Assembly: GCA_001048675.1 (NCBI GenBank)
Contig: CCKK01000029.1
Span: 37,335-101,334 of the forward strand
Reading direction: 5' to 3'
DNA: 64,000 nucleotides
Origin: Vibrio diabolicus
Lineage (GTDB): Bacteria; Pseudomonadota; Gammaproteobacteria; Enterobacterales; Vibrionaceae
Under the pieces are notes generated by a model. The model saw nothing but the letters and a program-made list of their open reading frames with translations. It was not told where the DNA came from and ran no database searches. A program made the position numbers and the translations under genes. Below are positions 1-9,652 of this stretch, piece by piece (positions within the stretch are counted from its first letter, which is position 1; each line of letters begins with the position of its first letter).

Positions 1-107
1 ACAATGATGGCTCCGAAGAAAACCCATCCTCCGTCGTCACCTTTGGTATTCATCGAGGTAACGATCGCGTGATTTACCGTGGTGAGCCAGGGTTAACCGG
101 ACAGTAA
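1..107 (+). CDS. mshQ: MSHA pilus-locus protein MshQ, C-terminal end (partial)
   Basis: The reading frame open from base 3 encodes 34 residues ending in RVIYRGEPGLTGQ and a TAA stop. The tail, with FGIHRGNDR then a short hydrophilic end, resembles the extreme C-terminus of MshQ-type (DUF6701) proteins, large secreted proteins encoded at the end of the mannose-sensitive haemagglutinin pilus locus. In Vibrio that locus lies directly upstream of mreB, which is the next gene here, so synteny supports the call. Only the last codons are present, so domain content cannot be checked. Identity rests on position plus a short tail match. Confidence 0.6.
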   Translation, partial: NDGSEENPSSVVTFGIHRGNDRVIYRGEPGLTGQ

Positions 108-171
108 CAACTTAGGTTTTTGCCCTTAAGTTAGGAAACTGCAAGAAATTGAGGCTTTCTGCTCATGTTTG

Positions 172-210
172 TGTACCAATACCTTGCTGTGACAGCGAGG
201 CATTGGTACA
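172..210 (+). terminator. Stem-loop after mshQ, probable terminator
   Basis: An 18-bp inverted repeat (arms 172-189 and 193-210, loop of 3 nt) with one A-C mismatch and one G-U pair is followed by TTTAGAGCAATTTTTG. It lies between the mshQ stop and mreB. The T-tract is interrupted, so it could be a weak terminator or a structure in the mreB leader. Confidence 0.5.
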
Positions 211-258
211 TTTAGAGCAATTTTTGTCTTCTATATTTTTGCAGGATGAGCGAAGAGT

Positions 259-1302
259 ATGTTTAAGAAACTTCGTGGCATGTTTTCTAACGATCTATCT
301 ATCGATTTAGGTACAGCCAACACTCTAATTTACGTAAAAGGGCAAGGAATTGTCCTTGATGAACCTTCTGTAGTTGCTATTCGTCAAGATCGTGTAGGTT
401 CTGCAAAAAGCGTTGCTGCAGTCGGTCACGCAGCAAAACAGATGCTTGGTCGTACACCTGGCAACATTTCCGCTATCCGCCCAATGAAAGACGGCGTAAT
501 CGCTGATTTCTACGTAACCGAAAAAATGCTTCAGCACTTTATCAAACAAGTGCATGACAACAGCATCCTAAAGCCAAGCCCACGTGTTCTTGTTTGTGTT
601 CCTTGCGGTTCTACCCAAGTTGAGCGCCGCGCAATTCGTGAATCAGCACTCGGTGCTGGTGCGCGTGAAGTTTACCTAATCGACGAGCCAATGGCGGCAG
701 CAATTGGTGCTGGTCTGCGCGTGTCTGAGCCGACAGGTTCAATGGTGGTCGATATCGGTGGTGGTACAACTGAAGTTGCCGTTATCTCTCTAAACGGTGT
801 GGTTTACTCATCGTCTGTACGTATCGGTGGTGACCGCTTTGATGAAGCCGTGATCAACTACGTACGTCGTAACTACGGCAGCTTGATTGGTGAAGCAACG
901 GCTGAAAAGATCAAACACGAAATCGGTTCTGCTTACCCTGGTGATGAAGTTCAAGAGATTGAAGTTCGCGGTCGTAACCTTGCAGAGGGTGTACCACGCA
1001 GCTTTAGCTTGAACTCAAACGAGATCTTAGAAGCGCTTCAAGAGCCGTTATCTGGCATCGTATCAGCAGTCATGGTTGCACTTGAGCAGTGTCCACCGGA
1101 GCTTGCTTCAGACATTTCTGAAAATGGTATGGTTCTAACCGGTGGCGGTGCGCTACTGAAAGATCTTGATCGTCTATTAATGGAAGAAACCGGTATCCCT
1201 GTGGTTATCGCGGAAGATCCACTAACGTGTGTTGCGCGTGGTGGCGGTAAAGCACTAGAAATGATCGACATGCACGGTGGCGATCTGTTCTCTGAAGAAT
1301 AA
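259..1302 (+). CDS. mreB: Rod shape-determining actin-like protein MreB
   Basis: Bacterial actin homologue that polymerises under the inner membrane and organises lateral cell-wall synthesis with MreC, MreD, RodA and PBP2. The 347-residue product has the family length. It opens with an amphipathic MFKKLRGMF segment that fits membrane binding. It carries the actin-fold nucleotide motifs DLGTANT near residue 16 (phosphate 1), VDIGGGTTE near 165 (phosphate 2) and LTGGGALL near 294 (adenosine loop). It heads the cluster mreB-mreC-mreD-maf-rng. A 150-bp gap with a hairpin separates it from mreC, which fits the usual higher expression of mreB than of mreCD. Confidence 0.98.
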   Translation: MFKKLRGMFSNDLSIDLGTANTLIYVKGQGIVLDEPSVVAIRQDRVGSAKSVAAVGHAAKQMLGRTPGNISAIRPMKDGVIADFYVTEKMLQHFIKQVHDNSILKPSPRVLVCVPCGSTQVERRAIRESALGAGAREVYLIDEPMAAAIGAGLRVSEPTGSMVVDIGGGTTEVAVISLNGVVYSSSVRIGGDRFDEAVINYVRRNYGSLIGEATAEKIKHEIGSAYPGDEVQEIEVRGRNLAEGVPRSFSLNSNEILEALQEPLSGIVSAVMVALEQCPPELASDISENGMVLTGGGALLKDLDRLLMEETGIPVVIAEDPLTCVARGGGKALEMIDMHGGDLFSEE

Positions 1303-1308
1303 AGGTTT

Positions 1309-1335
1309 AGGTGAAGCTCATGTCGGGCTTCACCT
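1309..1335 (+). terminator. Stem-loop in mreB-mreC gap
   Basis: Inverted repeat AGGTGAAGC / GCTTCACCT directly after the mreB stop, followed by a pyrimidine-rich but not T-only stretch. It looks like a leaky terminator that would lower transcription into mreC. A second partial dyad (ACCTAAAA and TTTTAGGT flanking TACTTAAGTA) follows at about 1373-1404. Confidence 0.5.
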
Positions 1336-1452
1336 TCATTTCTGCTCTCTCTGTAATTCAAACATGCTCCATACCTAAAAGTATTTACTTAAGTATTTTT
1401 AGGTTGCCAAGTAAGGCTCAATAATCATGGAAGCAATCAGGTCAAAAACAAG

Positions 1453-2352
1453 ATGAAACCGATTTTTGGCAGAGGTCCGTCTCTGCAATTACGTCTGTTT
1501 TTTGCTGTCATCGTGTCGGCGAGCTTAATGCTGGCTGATAGTCGTCTAGATACGTTTTCCAACGTCCGATACTTATTGAACAGTATGGTTGCGCCCATTC
1601 AATACGCAGCCAATTTGCCTCGCAGCATGTTCGATGGCGTATTTGAACGTTTTAATACTCGTCAGGCATTAGTTGAAGGCAATCGCAACTTAAAGCGAGA
1701 AGTGCTACGCCTGAAAAGCGAGCTGATCTTGCTCGATCAATATAAAGAAGAAAACCAACGTCTACGCAAATTGTTAGGCTCTTCATTTGTCCGGGATGAA
1801 AAGAAAGTCGTAACTGAAGTGATGGCGGTTGATACTTCACCTTATCGTCATCAAGTGGTGATTGATAAAGGACAAATAGACGGTGTGTACGTCGGACAGC
1901 CAGTGATCAACGAAAAAGGCATTGTTGGTCAAGTCACGTTTGTCGCAGCGCACAACGCACGTGTTCTGTTGCTAACGGATGCGAAAAATGCGATTCCTGT
2001 CCAGGTGATCCGTAACGATATTCGAGTGATCGCGTCGGGCAATGGTGAAATGGATGAAATCCAACTGGAGCACATTCCAACCAGTACTGATATTCAGGTT
2101 GGCGATCTATTGGTGACATCCGGCCTAGGTGGAATTTATCCAGAGGGATACCCAGTCGCGACGGTTACCAATGTGGATCACGATACGCGCCAAGAGTTTG
2201 CATCAATCAAGGCTGAGCCAGTTGTAGAGTTTGATCGCTTACGTTACCTACTGCTGATTTGGCCGAATGAAGATCGTCAACACAAAGTGCTGCGCTCCAA
2301 TGTGGAAGAAGGGTTAGAGCAAGAAGAACAAGAGGTAACTGATGGCCAATAA
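1453..2352 (+). CDS. mreC: Rod shape-determining protein MreC
   Basis: Bitopic inner-membrane protein of the elongasome that links MreB to the periplasmic wall synthases. The 299-residue product has a short cytoplasmic N-terminus, one hydrophobic segment at about residues 13-30, a charged heptad-like coiled coil at about 65-108 (rich in L, K, E and R), then the periplasmic beta-barrel domain with motifs such as VIDKGQIDGVYVGQPV. The acidic C-terminal tail (EEGLEQEEQE) is common in the family. Its last codons overlap the start of mreD by 11 nt, so the two are probably translationally coupled. Confidence 0.97.
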   Translation: MKPIFGRGPSLQLRLFFAVIVSASLMLADSRLDTFSNVRYLLNSMVAPIQYAANLPRSMFDGVFERFNTRQALVEGNRNLKREVLRLKSELILLDQYKEENQRLRKLLGSSFVRDEKKVVTEVMAVDTSPYRHQVVIDKGQIDGVYVGQPVINEKGIVGQVTFVAAHNARVLLLTDAKNAIPVQVIRNDIRVIASGNGEMDEIQLEHIPTSTDIQVGDLLVTSGLGGIYPEGYPVATVTNVDHDTRQEFASIKAEPVVEFDRLRYLLLIWPNEDRQHKVLRSNVEEGLEQEEQEVTDGQ

Positions 2353-2830
2353 TGTAGTGAGCAGCCGAATGGTGATTGGTGTCAGTTTCTTCGTTGCGCT
2401 GGTGTTGCAAACCATTCCGTGGCCAGGTGTGTTAGATGTTTTACGTCCATCATGGTTGTTCCTTGTAACGTGTTATTGGGTGTTGGCACTGCCGCACCGA
2501 GTGAACGTTGGAACCGCGCTAGTGCTGGGCTTATTATGGGATATCTTGATCGGCTCAACGCTTGGAATTCGCGGCATGATGATGTCGATTGTCATCTATC
2601 TGGTGGCGTTGAATTTCCTATTGATTCGTAACATGGCATTGTGGCAACAGTCGATTTTAATTGCCTTTTTTACTGCGTTATTGGAAGTTTTGATATTCTG
2701 TGGGGAATATTTGAACCAGGACGTAGTATTTAATCCATTATCTCTGTGGACGGCAGCAATAAACTGTATACTTTGGCCATGGATGTTTTTATTAATGCGA
2801 CGAGTTCGTCGTGCATGGCACGTAAGGTAA
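2342..2830 (+). CDS. mreD: Rod shape-determining protein MreD
   Basis: Small integral membrane partner of MreC in the elongasome. The 162-residue, very hydrophobic product shows about five transmembrane segments, consistent with MreD, with the LLWDILIGSTLGIRG region typical of the family near residues 63-77. The ATG lies inside the 3' end of mreC, and the maf start follows only 4 bp after its stop, so mreC-mreD-maf are likely one transcript. Confidence 0.95.
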   Translation: MANNVVSSRMVIGVSFFVALVLQTIPWPGVLDVLRPSWLFLVTCYWVLALPHRVNVGTALVLGLLWDILIGSTLGIRGMMMSIVIYLVALNFLLIRNMALWQQSILIAFFTALLEVLIFCGEYLNQDVVFNPLSLWTAAINCILWPWMFLLMRRVRRAWHVR

Positions 2831-2834
2831 AGCG

Positions 2835-3404
2835 GTGAAGAAAAGCTTATCTCTCGTTCTTGCTTCGGGTTCTCCGAGAAGAAAAGAGCTGCTTGCTCAA
2901 CTAGGTTATGACTTTGAGATCGTATTGCCTGATATTGAGGAAGCCAAACAGGCTCATGAGCAGGCACGAGAGTACGTGCTGCGTCTTTCTTTGGAAAAAG
3001 CTCAGGCAGGCTTAGCATTAGCTAAGCCTGATTCCGTTGTATTGGGCTCTGACACGGTCGTAGTATGCGATGACCGTGTGCTAGAAAAACCAAAAAGTTT
3101 TGAAGATTCAAAGCGTATGCTTACTGACTTATCCGGTCGTCGTCATCAAGTGATGACTGCGGTGAGCGTCGTATCATCGGAACAACAACATTCAGTGGTC
3201 GTCACCACTGACGTGTGGTTCAAGCAACTGACTCACGAAGAAATCGAACAATATTGGCAGTCAGGAGAGCCATGCGATAAAGCTGGAAGTTATGGTATTC
3301 AGGGACTCGGAGGGCGATTTGTCACCCGAATCGAAGGCAGTTATCACGCTGTAGTAGGCTTACCTTTGTTCGAAACCGATCAGCTAATTCAAGAATTTTT
3401 ATAA
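2835..3404 (+). CDS. yhdE: Maf-family nucleotide pyrophosphatase (YhdE type)
   Basis: House-cleaning nucleoside triphosphate pyrophosphatase. YhdE-type Maf proteins hydrolyse dTTP and UTP (and modified forms) to monophosphates. The 189-residue protein begins with LVLASGSPRRKELL, the Maf substrate-binding signature, and carries GSDTVV near residue 72 and DKAGSYGIQG near 149. It uses a GTG start 4 bp after mreD. Position between mreD and rng is the same as in E. coli, which separates it from the paralogue YceF by context. The substrate preference is taken from the family and not shown here. Confidence 0.93.
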   Translation: MKKSLSLVLASGSPRRKELLAQLGYDFEIVLPDIEEAKQAHEQAREYVLRLSLEKAQAGLALAKPDSVVLGSDTVVVCDDRVLEKPKSFEDSKRMLTDLSGRRHQVMTAVSVVSSEQQHSVVVTTDVWFKQLTHEEIEQYWQSGEPCDKAGSYGIQGLGGRFVTRIEGSYHAVVGLPLFETDQLIQEFL

Positions 3405-3422
3405 TTGTTTTGAGGTGTGCAC

Positions 3423-4892
3423 ATGAGTGCAGAATTGCTGCTTAACGTGACCCCGAGTGAAACTCGTGTGGCCATGATTGAAGGTGGAGTACTACAAGAA
3501 ATACATATCGAGCGCGAATCGCGTCGCGGCATTGTGGGCAATATATACAAAGGCAAAGTCAGCCGAGTACTGCCAGGTATGCAAGCGGCTTTCGTCGATA
3601 TCGGTTTAGATAAAGCGGCGTTTTTACATGCGTCAGATATTGTCCCGCATACCGAATGTGTGGCAGAGAACGAAAAACAGCAGTTTCAAGTCCGTGATAT
3701 CTCTGAGCTGGTACGTCAGGGACAAGACATTGTTGTACAAGTGGTCAAAGATCCGCTCGGCACGAAAGGCGCGCGTTTAACGACTGACATCACATTACCT
3801 TCACGTTATCTTGTCTTTATGCCGGGTGCCAGCCATGTTGGTGTCTCGCAGCGTATTGAGAGTGAGAAAGAGCGCGAGCGTCTGAAAAAAGTGGTGAACC
3901 ATTACTGTGATGAGCACGGTGGTTTTATCATTCGTACCGCAGCGGAAGGCGCAGATGAAAAAGAGCTTTCTCAAGACGCGGCATTTCTTAAGCGCTTGTG
4001 GCTAAAAGTCATGGAGCGTCGTTCAAAATACAAAACGCGTTCAACGCTTTACGGTGAGCTTGGTTTGGCCCAGCGCATTCTGCGTGATTTTGTCGGCACA
4101 GAGCTCGATAAAATCATGGTCGACTCCCGCCTCGAATATGAAAACCTGAAAGAATTCACTTCTGAGTATGTACCTGAGTTAACAGACAAGCTTGAGCTTT
4201 ACGAAGGTGACAAGCCAATCTTTGACATGTACGACACCGAGAATGAAATTCAGCGTTCTTTAGAGCGCAAGGTTGAGCTAAAGTCGGGTGGCTACTTGAT
4301 CATCGATCAAACTGAAGCCATGACAACTATCGACATCAACACTGGTGCATTTGTTGGTCGTCGTAATCTTGAAGAGACCATCTTTAATACCAACATTGAG
4401 GCAACGCAAGCTATTGCTCGTCAGCTGCGTTTGCGCAATCTCGGCGGCATCATCATTATCGACTTTATCGATATGGCGTCTGAAGAGCACCGTCAGCGAG
4501 TGCTTACCTCATTGGAAACCGCACTGGCTAAAGACCGAGTAAAAACCAACATCAACGGCTTTACTCAGCTCGGCTTAGTCGAGATGACGCGTAAGCGCAC
4601 ACGAGAAAGTATTGAACATATCTTGTGTTCTGGCTGTCCTACTTGTGAAGGCCGTGGTAGCGTGAAAACGGTTGAAACCGTGTGCTTTGAGATATTACGC
4701 GAGATTACTCGTGTAAACCGTGCTTACGACGCCGATAATTTTGTTGTGTACGCATCGCCGTTTGTTGCTGAAGCGCTGTTGGGTGATGAGTCTCATGCAT
4801 TGGCTGAGCTCGAAGTATTTATTGGCAAGCAAGTGCGAGTTCAGGCTGAGCCCCTGTACATTCAGGAACAGTTTGACGTCGTAATGATGTAA
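3423..4892 (+). CDS. rng: Ribonuclease G
   Basis: Endoribonuclease of the RNase E/G family that matures the 5' end of 16S rRNA and degrades some mRNAs. Starting at the ATG at 3423 gives 489 residues beginning MSAELLLN, matching E. coli Rng in length and N-terminus. A GTG two codons upstream is also open, but TGAGGTG at 3411-3417 is well placed for the ATG. The S1 domain covers about residues 35-125, the catalytic DNase I-like region includes IDQTEAMTTIDINTG near 300, and the zinc link CPTCEGRG lies near 406. It lacks the long RNase E scaffold tail. Followed after 12 bp by yhdP. Confidence 0.97.
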   Translation: MSAELLLNVTPSETRVAMIEGGVLQEIHIERESRRGIVGNIYKGKVSRVLPGMQAAFVDIGLDKAAFLHASDIVPHTECVAENEKQQFQVRDISELVRQGQDIVVQVVKDPLGTKGARLTTDITLPSRYLVFMPGASHVGVSQRIESEKERERLKKVVNHYCDEHGGFIIRTAAEGADEKELSQDAAFLKRLWLKVMERRSKYKTRSTLYGELGLAQRILRDFVGTELDKIMVDSRLEYENLKEFTSEYVPELTDKLELYEGDKPIFDMYDTENEIQRSLERKVELKSGGYLIIDQTEAMTTIDINTGAFVGRRNLEETIFNTNIEATQAIARQLRLRNLGGIIIIDFIDMASEEHRQRVLTSLETALAKDRVKTNINGFTQLGLVEMTRKRTRESIEHILCSGCPTCEGRGSVKTVETVCFEILREITRVNRAYDADNFVVYASPFVAEALLGDESHALAELEVFIGKQVRVQAEPLYIQEQFDVVMM

Positions 4893-4904
4893 TTTGGAAC
4901 ATTT

Positions 4905-7900
4905 GTGAATTCTGGTGTTAACCGTTTTGGGCGTTTTTGTGCGTGGAGTTTAGTTACTGTACTGGTGTTATTGGCCATATTAGTAACCACACTGCGCGTC
5001 ACATTGCCACAACTTAACCACTTCCAAGATGAGATCAAAACCTGGGTCAAGCAGGACACAGGTTTTGACTTTTCTATCGCCAACGTCGCAGGGACGTGGC
5101 GCAATAATCACCCCTCGATCGCGCTACTCGGTTTAGAGGCGAACCTGCCGAATATTCAGGATGCACGCTTTGCCGTTGAAGAAATCCAAATTGAATTCGA
5201 TCTCATTCAATCTCTTTTGCAACTCAAACCGGTGGTCGCAGACCTCACCATCCATAACCTCGCTCTGGATATTCACACCGTAGACATTCTGCCGACCTCT
5301 AGTCGTCAAGAGCAGGAACCGAGTGTGGACAAGAGCGAAGTGAAGCTCATCGACCAACTCGACTCACTTCTTTTACGTCAGTTTGAAGACTTCACCATTA
5401 CCGACTCACGGATTTGGTATAAATCGGTATCTGGTGAGACTCGCCGTTTAGATATCGAGCAGCTCCGTTGGAGCAACCAAGGCAAGCACCACTTAGCCGA
5501 AGGCACCGTGAACATTGCCGATGTTCGTCTGAATTCATTGTTAGTGAGCGCTAACTTTAAAGACCATGGTTCGCTGCGTGATGTGTCTGGTGAGTTTTAC
5601 GTAAGTGCCCAAGATGTCTCAGTGACGCCTTGGTTAACCACTTACATGCAAGAAGAGTCGGGTGCTGAGTCGGGTAAGGTCAGCTTAAACACTTGGCTGA
5701 CGCTGAAACACAGCCAACCGAATGATGCGTATGTTGAACTATTACCTTCTGAGCTGGTGTGGAATGAAAACGGTCGTCATGAGCTGTTTATCGAGTCAGG
5801 TATTTTCAATCTTCGACCAGATAAACAAGGTTGGAAAGTAAATGGTCACTCACTTCGGATCCGAACCGACAACACCCCTTGGCCGGAACTAGACGCAGCG
5901 TTTGATTGGCAACCGAATGGTTGGACGCTCAACCTTTCTCAACTCGATATCGAAGCACTTATTCCGCTCATCAAATTGGCTCCAGAGTCGGAATCGACCA
6001 GTGATCTTATCAACAAACTGGCACCGAAAGGCCGAGTTGAAGATGTTCGCTTGTCCATGAACGGTGGTTTAGACACGTTACGCTACTCCGCGGAACTGGA
6101 TGAACTTGCGATGACGCAATGGGAACTGCTACCAGGATTCCATCATGTACAGGGCAGTGTATCTGGTGATTTAGATCAGGCAAAAGCGAAAGTAACCGTC
6201 ATTGATGATGTATTTCCGTACGGTGATGTATTTCAAGCTCCGCTGAATATCAAACAAGGTGAAGTCGATATTATCTGGCAACAAGATGAGAGTGGCTGGC
6301 GCTTGTGGTCTGATAAAGTGACGGCAGCGACACCGGATCTTCAAGTACTAGGAGCATTCCGTCTTGATTTTCCAAAAGAACAAAGCCCATTTTTATCGTT
6401 TTATGCTGAAGCAGATCTCTATAACGCAGGTGAAACATGGCGTTACCTGCCGACTCTGGCACTTGGACAAGACTTAACGGATTACCTATCGACTGCGATT
6501 CAAGGTGGTAAAGTGAATACGGCTAAGCTGCTGTGGTATGGCGAGTTAGGGGATTTTCCTTACAAAGCTCATAATGGCATGTTTCAGGCGTGGGTCGGTT
6601 TAAAAGACGCGAAATTTAGCTTTGATACGGCGTGGCCAACCATCACGGATCTGCAGCTGGACTTACTGTTTGAAAATGATGCCATGTATTTGGATTCAAA
6701 GTCCGCCACGCTAAATGGTGTCCATGCCAAGCGTATTACCGGGCGAATTCCTGAGTTGGCGGAAGGTGGACACATTGAGATTGAAGCCAAAGCGAGCGCG
6801 CCGGGTAATGAAGTTCGTGACTACATGATGGCGACGCCATTGGTGGACTCGGTCGGGGCAGCGTTGACGGCGCTGCAAGTGAGTGGTCCGGTTTACTCTG
6901 AGTTCCAGCTCAACATTCCGTTTGATTTTGAAAAAGAGTCCCGTGCTTGGGGTTATGCCGATTTAACTGAAAACCGTGTCGATATTGAAGCGCCACCAAT
7001 GACGCTGGAGAAAGCCACAGGGCGTATCCACTTCGATAATGATGTGGTCACCACATCGGGTTTGTCTGCAGAGTTGCTTACCCAGCCTATCTCCCTCGAT
7101 TTTCGTGGTGAGAGTGCGGAACAGGGCTACAATGTGACGATTAACACATTAGGGGATTGGGACGTTGAGCCTCTCAAACCTTATGTTGGTGAGCGTTGGT
7201 TAAAGCTTGTTTCTGGGCATGCGCCGTGGCAAATGGACATTGACTTACAACTTAATGATGTAGGCTTCACCTATCAACTTGATGTGTTGGCGCAGCTAAA
7301 TCGTTTAGCGAGTCAATATCCCTATCCGCTAGCGAAACAAGTTGGCGAGTCCGGGCAAGCAAAACTACAGGCATCCGGCAACCAAGAAAGCATTTCAGCA
7401 AGACTACAGATACCAAATGCTAAGTATCAAACCGAGATAGATATAACTGGCGATGTCCCTGTTCTGAAGGCGACTCATTTAATGGTCGGCAAAGGTGGTT
7501 TCAGGATCAGCCCTATTGTCGGACACGATGCATCAGTGCGTGTCGGTGAGCTTAATTTAGACCAATGGGCAGAGCTGGTTCAGGGCTCGGAAGGTAAGCA
7601 ATCCTCATCTGTTCTGGCAAGCATGAAGACGCCGAGTATTCCATTGCCTACACGGATTGATGTTGAAACGCCAAACTTGCAGCTTGGTGGGATTGAGTTT
7701 CATGATGTGGACTTCTCCGCAAGCAAAAAGAATTTGAGCTGGCAACTCGATGTGGACAGTCAAGAGGTTAAAGGTAAGGCTAACTATCTGAAACCTTATG
7801 ACTTATCGGTCTCTTTGGAGCACTTGCACCTGTATATTCCAGGGTTTGAAGAGATGACCAAAGAGCGCAGTTCGCTCTTTGCCAGTGAGGATCAAAACGC

Positions 7901-8786
7901 GCCTTTGATTACCAATTTTGACCGCCAGTTTCACGCTGAGATGCCAAACTTAACTTTGAACATCGATGATTTTTGGTTGCAAGGTTACAAAGTGGGGAAG
8001 GTGAATGTTGATTTGCAGCGTCGCGAGAACCGTTTGGAGTGGAAAAATATCACCTTTAGCAGCGGCAAAAACCGCATTGATATGAGTGGTTGGTGGGACC
8101 TGACAAAAGAGAGTAGCCATTCCAACTTAACCATGAAAATGAAAGGTGATAACAACACTGATCTTATGGAGCGCTTTGGTATCACATCGGGTATTCAGCA
8201 GGCACCATTTGAGATCAACGCCAATATGGAATGGGACGGCGCGCCTTGGTCGATGAAGACACAAACCTTGCAAGGGAATGTCTCAACGGAATTTGGTAAA
8301 GGCGTGATCAGTGAAGTCAGTGGTGCGGCACGCTTGTTAGGCTTGTTCAGTTTGGATTCTATCATCCGTAAGATGCAGCTCGACTTTACCGACGTATTCG
8401 ACAAAGGCATGGCGTTTAACTCGATCACAGGCACGGGCAAAATCCAAGATGGCGTATTTATCACCAACGATATCGTGATGGATGCGTTAGCAGGAGAAAT
8501 GCAGATCCGCGGCATCGCCAATATGAACAGCAGAATGGTCGATGCGGAAGTGAAGTTCACCCCAGACATCACGTCAGGCCTACCAATGCTGACCGCGTTT
8601 GCAGTAGCGCCACAAACCGCGCTGTATGTTTTAGCCATCTCAACAGTGATTTCTCCGGTGGTTGAGGTCTTCACTCAAGTCAATTATGAAGTGAAAGGCC
8701 CACTAGACTCACCAACGGTAAAAGAAATTTCTCGAAGTAAAGGTGAATACAAACTGCCAGAAAAGCTGCGTGAACAGGCCAAATAA
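4905..8786 (+). CDS. yhdP: AsmA-like intermembrane phospholipid transport protein YhdP
   Basis: Very large (1293 aa) inner-membrane-anchored protein of the AsmA/TamB group. YhdP, TamB and YdbH are redundantly needed for phospholipid delivery to the outer membrane. One hydrophobic segment lies at about residues 8-30 and the rest is a long beta-rich periplasmic region typical of a lipid-conducting groove. The C-terminal AsmA-like part, with a small hydrophobic patch, is at about 1090-1240. It uses a GTG start 12 bp after rng, with no good alternative. The order rng-yhdP is conserved with E. coli; the next gene differs. Confidence 0.93.
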   Translation: MNSGVNRFGRFCAWSLVTVLVLLAILVTTLRVTLPQLNHFQDEIKTWVKQDTGFDFSIANVAGTWRNNHPSIALLGLEANLPNIQDARFAVEEIQIEFDLIQSLLQLKPVVADLTIHNLALDIHTVDILPTSSRQEQEPSVDKSEVKLIDQLDSLLLRQFEDFTITDSRIWYKSVSGETRRLDIEQLRWSNQGKHHLAEGTVNIADVRLNSLLVSANFKDHGSLRDVSGEFYVSAQDVSVTPWLTTYMQEESGAESGKVSLNTWLTLKHSQPNDAYVELLPSELVWNENGRHELFIESGIFNLRPDKQGWKVNGHSLRIRTDNTPWPELDAAFDWQPNGWTLNLSQLDIEALIPLIKLAPESESTSDLINKLAPKGRVEDVRLSMNGGLDTLRYSAELDELAMTQWELLPGFHHVQGSVSGDLDQAKAKVTVIDDVFPYGDVFQAPLNIKQGEVDIIWQQDESGWRLWSDKVTAATPDLQVLGAFRLDFPKEQSPFLSFYAEADLYNAGETWRYLPTLALGQDLTDYLSTAIQGGKVNTAKLLWYGELGDFPYKAHNGMFQAWVGLKDAKFSFDTAWPTITDLQLDLLFENDAMYLDSKSATLNGVHAKRITGRIPELAEGGHIEIEAKASAPGNEVRDYMMATPLVDSVGAALTALQVSGPVYSEFQLNIPFDFEKESRAWGYADLTENRVDIEAPPMTLEKATGRIHFDNDVVTTSGLSAELLTQPISLDFRGESAEQGYNVTINTLGDWDVEPLKPYVGERWLKLVSGHAPWQMDIDLQLNDVGFTYQLDVLAQLNRLASQYPYPLAKQVGESGQAKLQASGNQESISARLQIPNAKYQTEIDITGDVPVLKATHLMVGKGGFRISPIVGHDASVRVGELNLDQWAELVQGSEGKQSSSVLASMKTPSIPLPTRIDVETPNLQLGGIEFHDVDFSASKKNLSWQLDVDSQEVKGKANYLKPYDLSVSLEHLHLYIPGFEEMTKERSSLFASEDQNAPLITNFDRQFHAEMPNLTLNIDDFWLQGYKVGKVNVDLQRRENRLEWKNITFSSGKNRIDMSGWWDLTKESSHSNLTMKMKGDNNTDLMERFGITSGIQQAPFEINANMEWDGAPWSMKTQTLQGNVSTEFGKGVISEVSGAARLLGLFSLDSIIRKMQLDFTDVFDKGMAFNSITGTGKIQDGVFITNDIVMDALAGEMQIRGIANMNSRMVDAEVKFTPDITSGLPMLTAFAVAPQTALYVLAISTVISPVVEVFTQVNYEVKGPLDSPTVKEISRSKGEYKLPEKLREQAK

Positions 8787-8819
8787 CTCACCGACTAAAA
8801 TGGAATAGGGAGGAAACAC

Positions 8820-9641
8820 ATGGAACGTGTTGGCATTATTCAAATGACATCGGGTCCAGATATCACTGCGAATCTGGACTTTATTGAAAAACAGTGTGCT
8901 TTGGCGAGTAAGCAAGGTGCCAAGCTTGTCCTTACCCCTGAAAATACGGTGCTGTTTGCCAACCGCGAAGCGTACCATCAACATGCAGAGCCACTTGGGA
9001 GTGGCATGATTCAACAGCGGCTCTCTGAAATCGCAAGAAAGAACCAGTTAACACTGATTGTCGGAAGCATGCCTATTCAAACCGCAAAAGGTGTCACGAC
9101 CACAACACTTGTATTGCCGCCGCACGGTAAATGCATTGCTCACTATGACAAACTGCATATGTTTGATGTCGACGTAGCCGATGGTTATGGTAGTTATCGT
9201 GAGTCGGATACGTTTATGGCGGGTAATCAAATTGTAGTGGCGGAAACCGATATCGGCAGCGTTGGATTGAGCATCTGTTACGATCTTCGTTTTCCTGAGC
9301 TTTATAAAGTATTACGCCAAGAAGGCGCGGATATCATTGTGGTGCCTGCTGCGTTTACTGCTGTGACGGGGCAAGCTCACTGGGAAGTACTATTGCGAGC
9401 TAGAGCGGTTGAGACACAATGTTGGATTTTGGCGAGCGGACAAACTGGAACGCATCCATGTGGACGAAAAACATGGGGACACTCAATGGTCGTTGACCCT
9501 TGGGGACGTATCCATAAACAGCTTCAGGATGAAGTAGGCTTATTGGTGACAGAGATAGATTTGTCACAAAGCCAACAAGTAAGGCAGAATATGCCGCTGA
9601 CTCAACACAGTCGCTTTCAAAATGAATTGAGACGGAAATAA
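8820..9641 (+). CDS. Carbon-nitrogen hydrolase, probable deaminated glutathione amidase
   Basis: Nitrilase-superfamily amidase of 273 residues with the complete catalytic set: Glu in LTPENTV (about residue 42), Lys in YDKLHMFDVDV (about 111) and Cys in SICYDLRFPELY (about 154). The DKLHMFDVDV motif is typical of Nit1/YbeM-type enzymes, which hydrolyse deaminated glutathione, so that is the best guess; other small omega-amides remain possible. A strong AGGGAGGA ribosome site precedes the ATG. It is inserted between yhdP and tldD, which are adjacent in E. coli, and probably belongs to the same transcript (33-bp and 11-bp gaps). Confidence 0.88.
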   Translation: MERVGIIQMTSGPDITANLDFIEKQCALASKQGAKLVLTPENTVLFANREAYHQHAEPLGSGMIQQRLSEIARKNQLTLIVGSMPIQTAKGVTTTTLVLPPHGKCIAHYDKLHMFDVDVADGYGSYRESDTFMAGNQIVVAETDIGSVGLSICYDLRFPELYKVLRQEGADIIVVPAAFTAVTGQAHWEVLLRARAVETQCWILASGQTGTHPCGRKTWGHSMVVDPWGRIHKQLQDEVGLLVTEIDLSQSQQVRQNMPLTQHSRFQNELRRK

Positions 9642-9652
9642 AAGAGCTAACT

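Noticed and set aside
8195..8674. 159-codon minus-strand frame inside yhdP
   Set aside because: Lies wholly within the yhdP coding sequence, has no family motif and no ribosome site.
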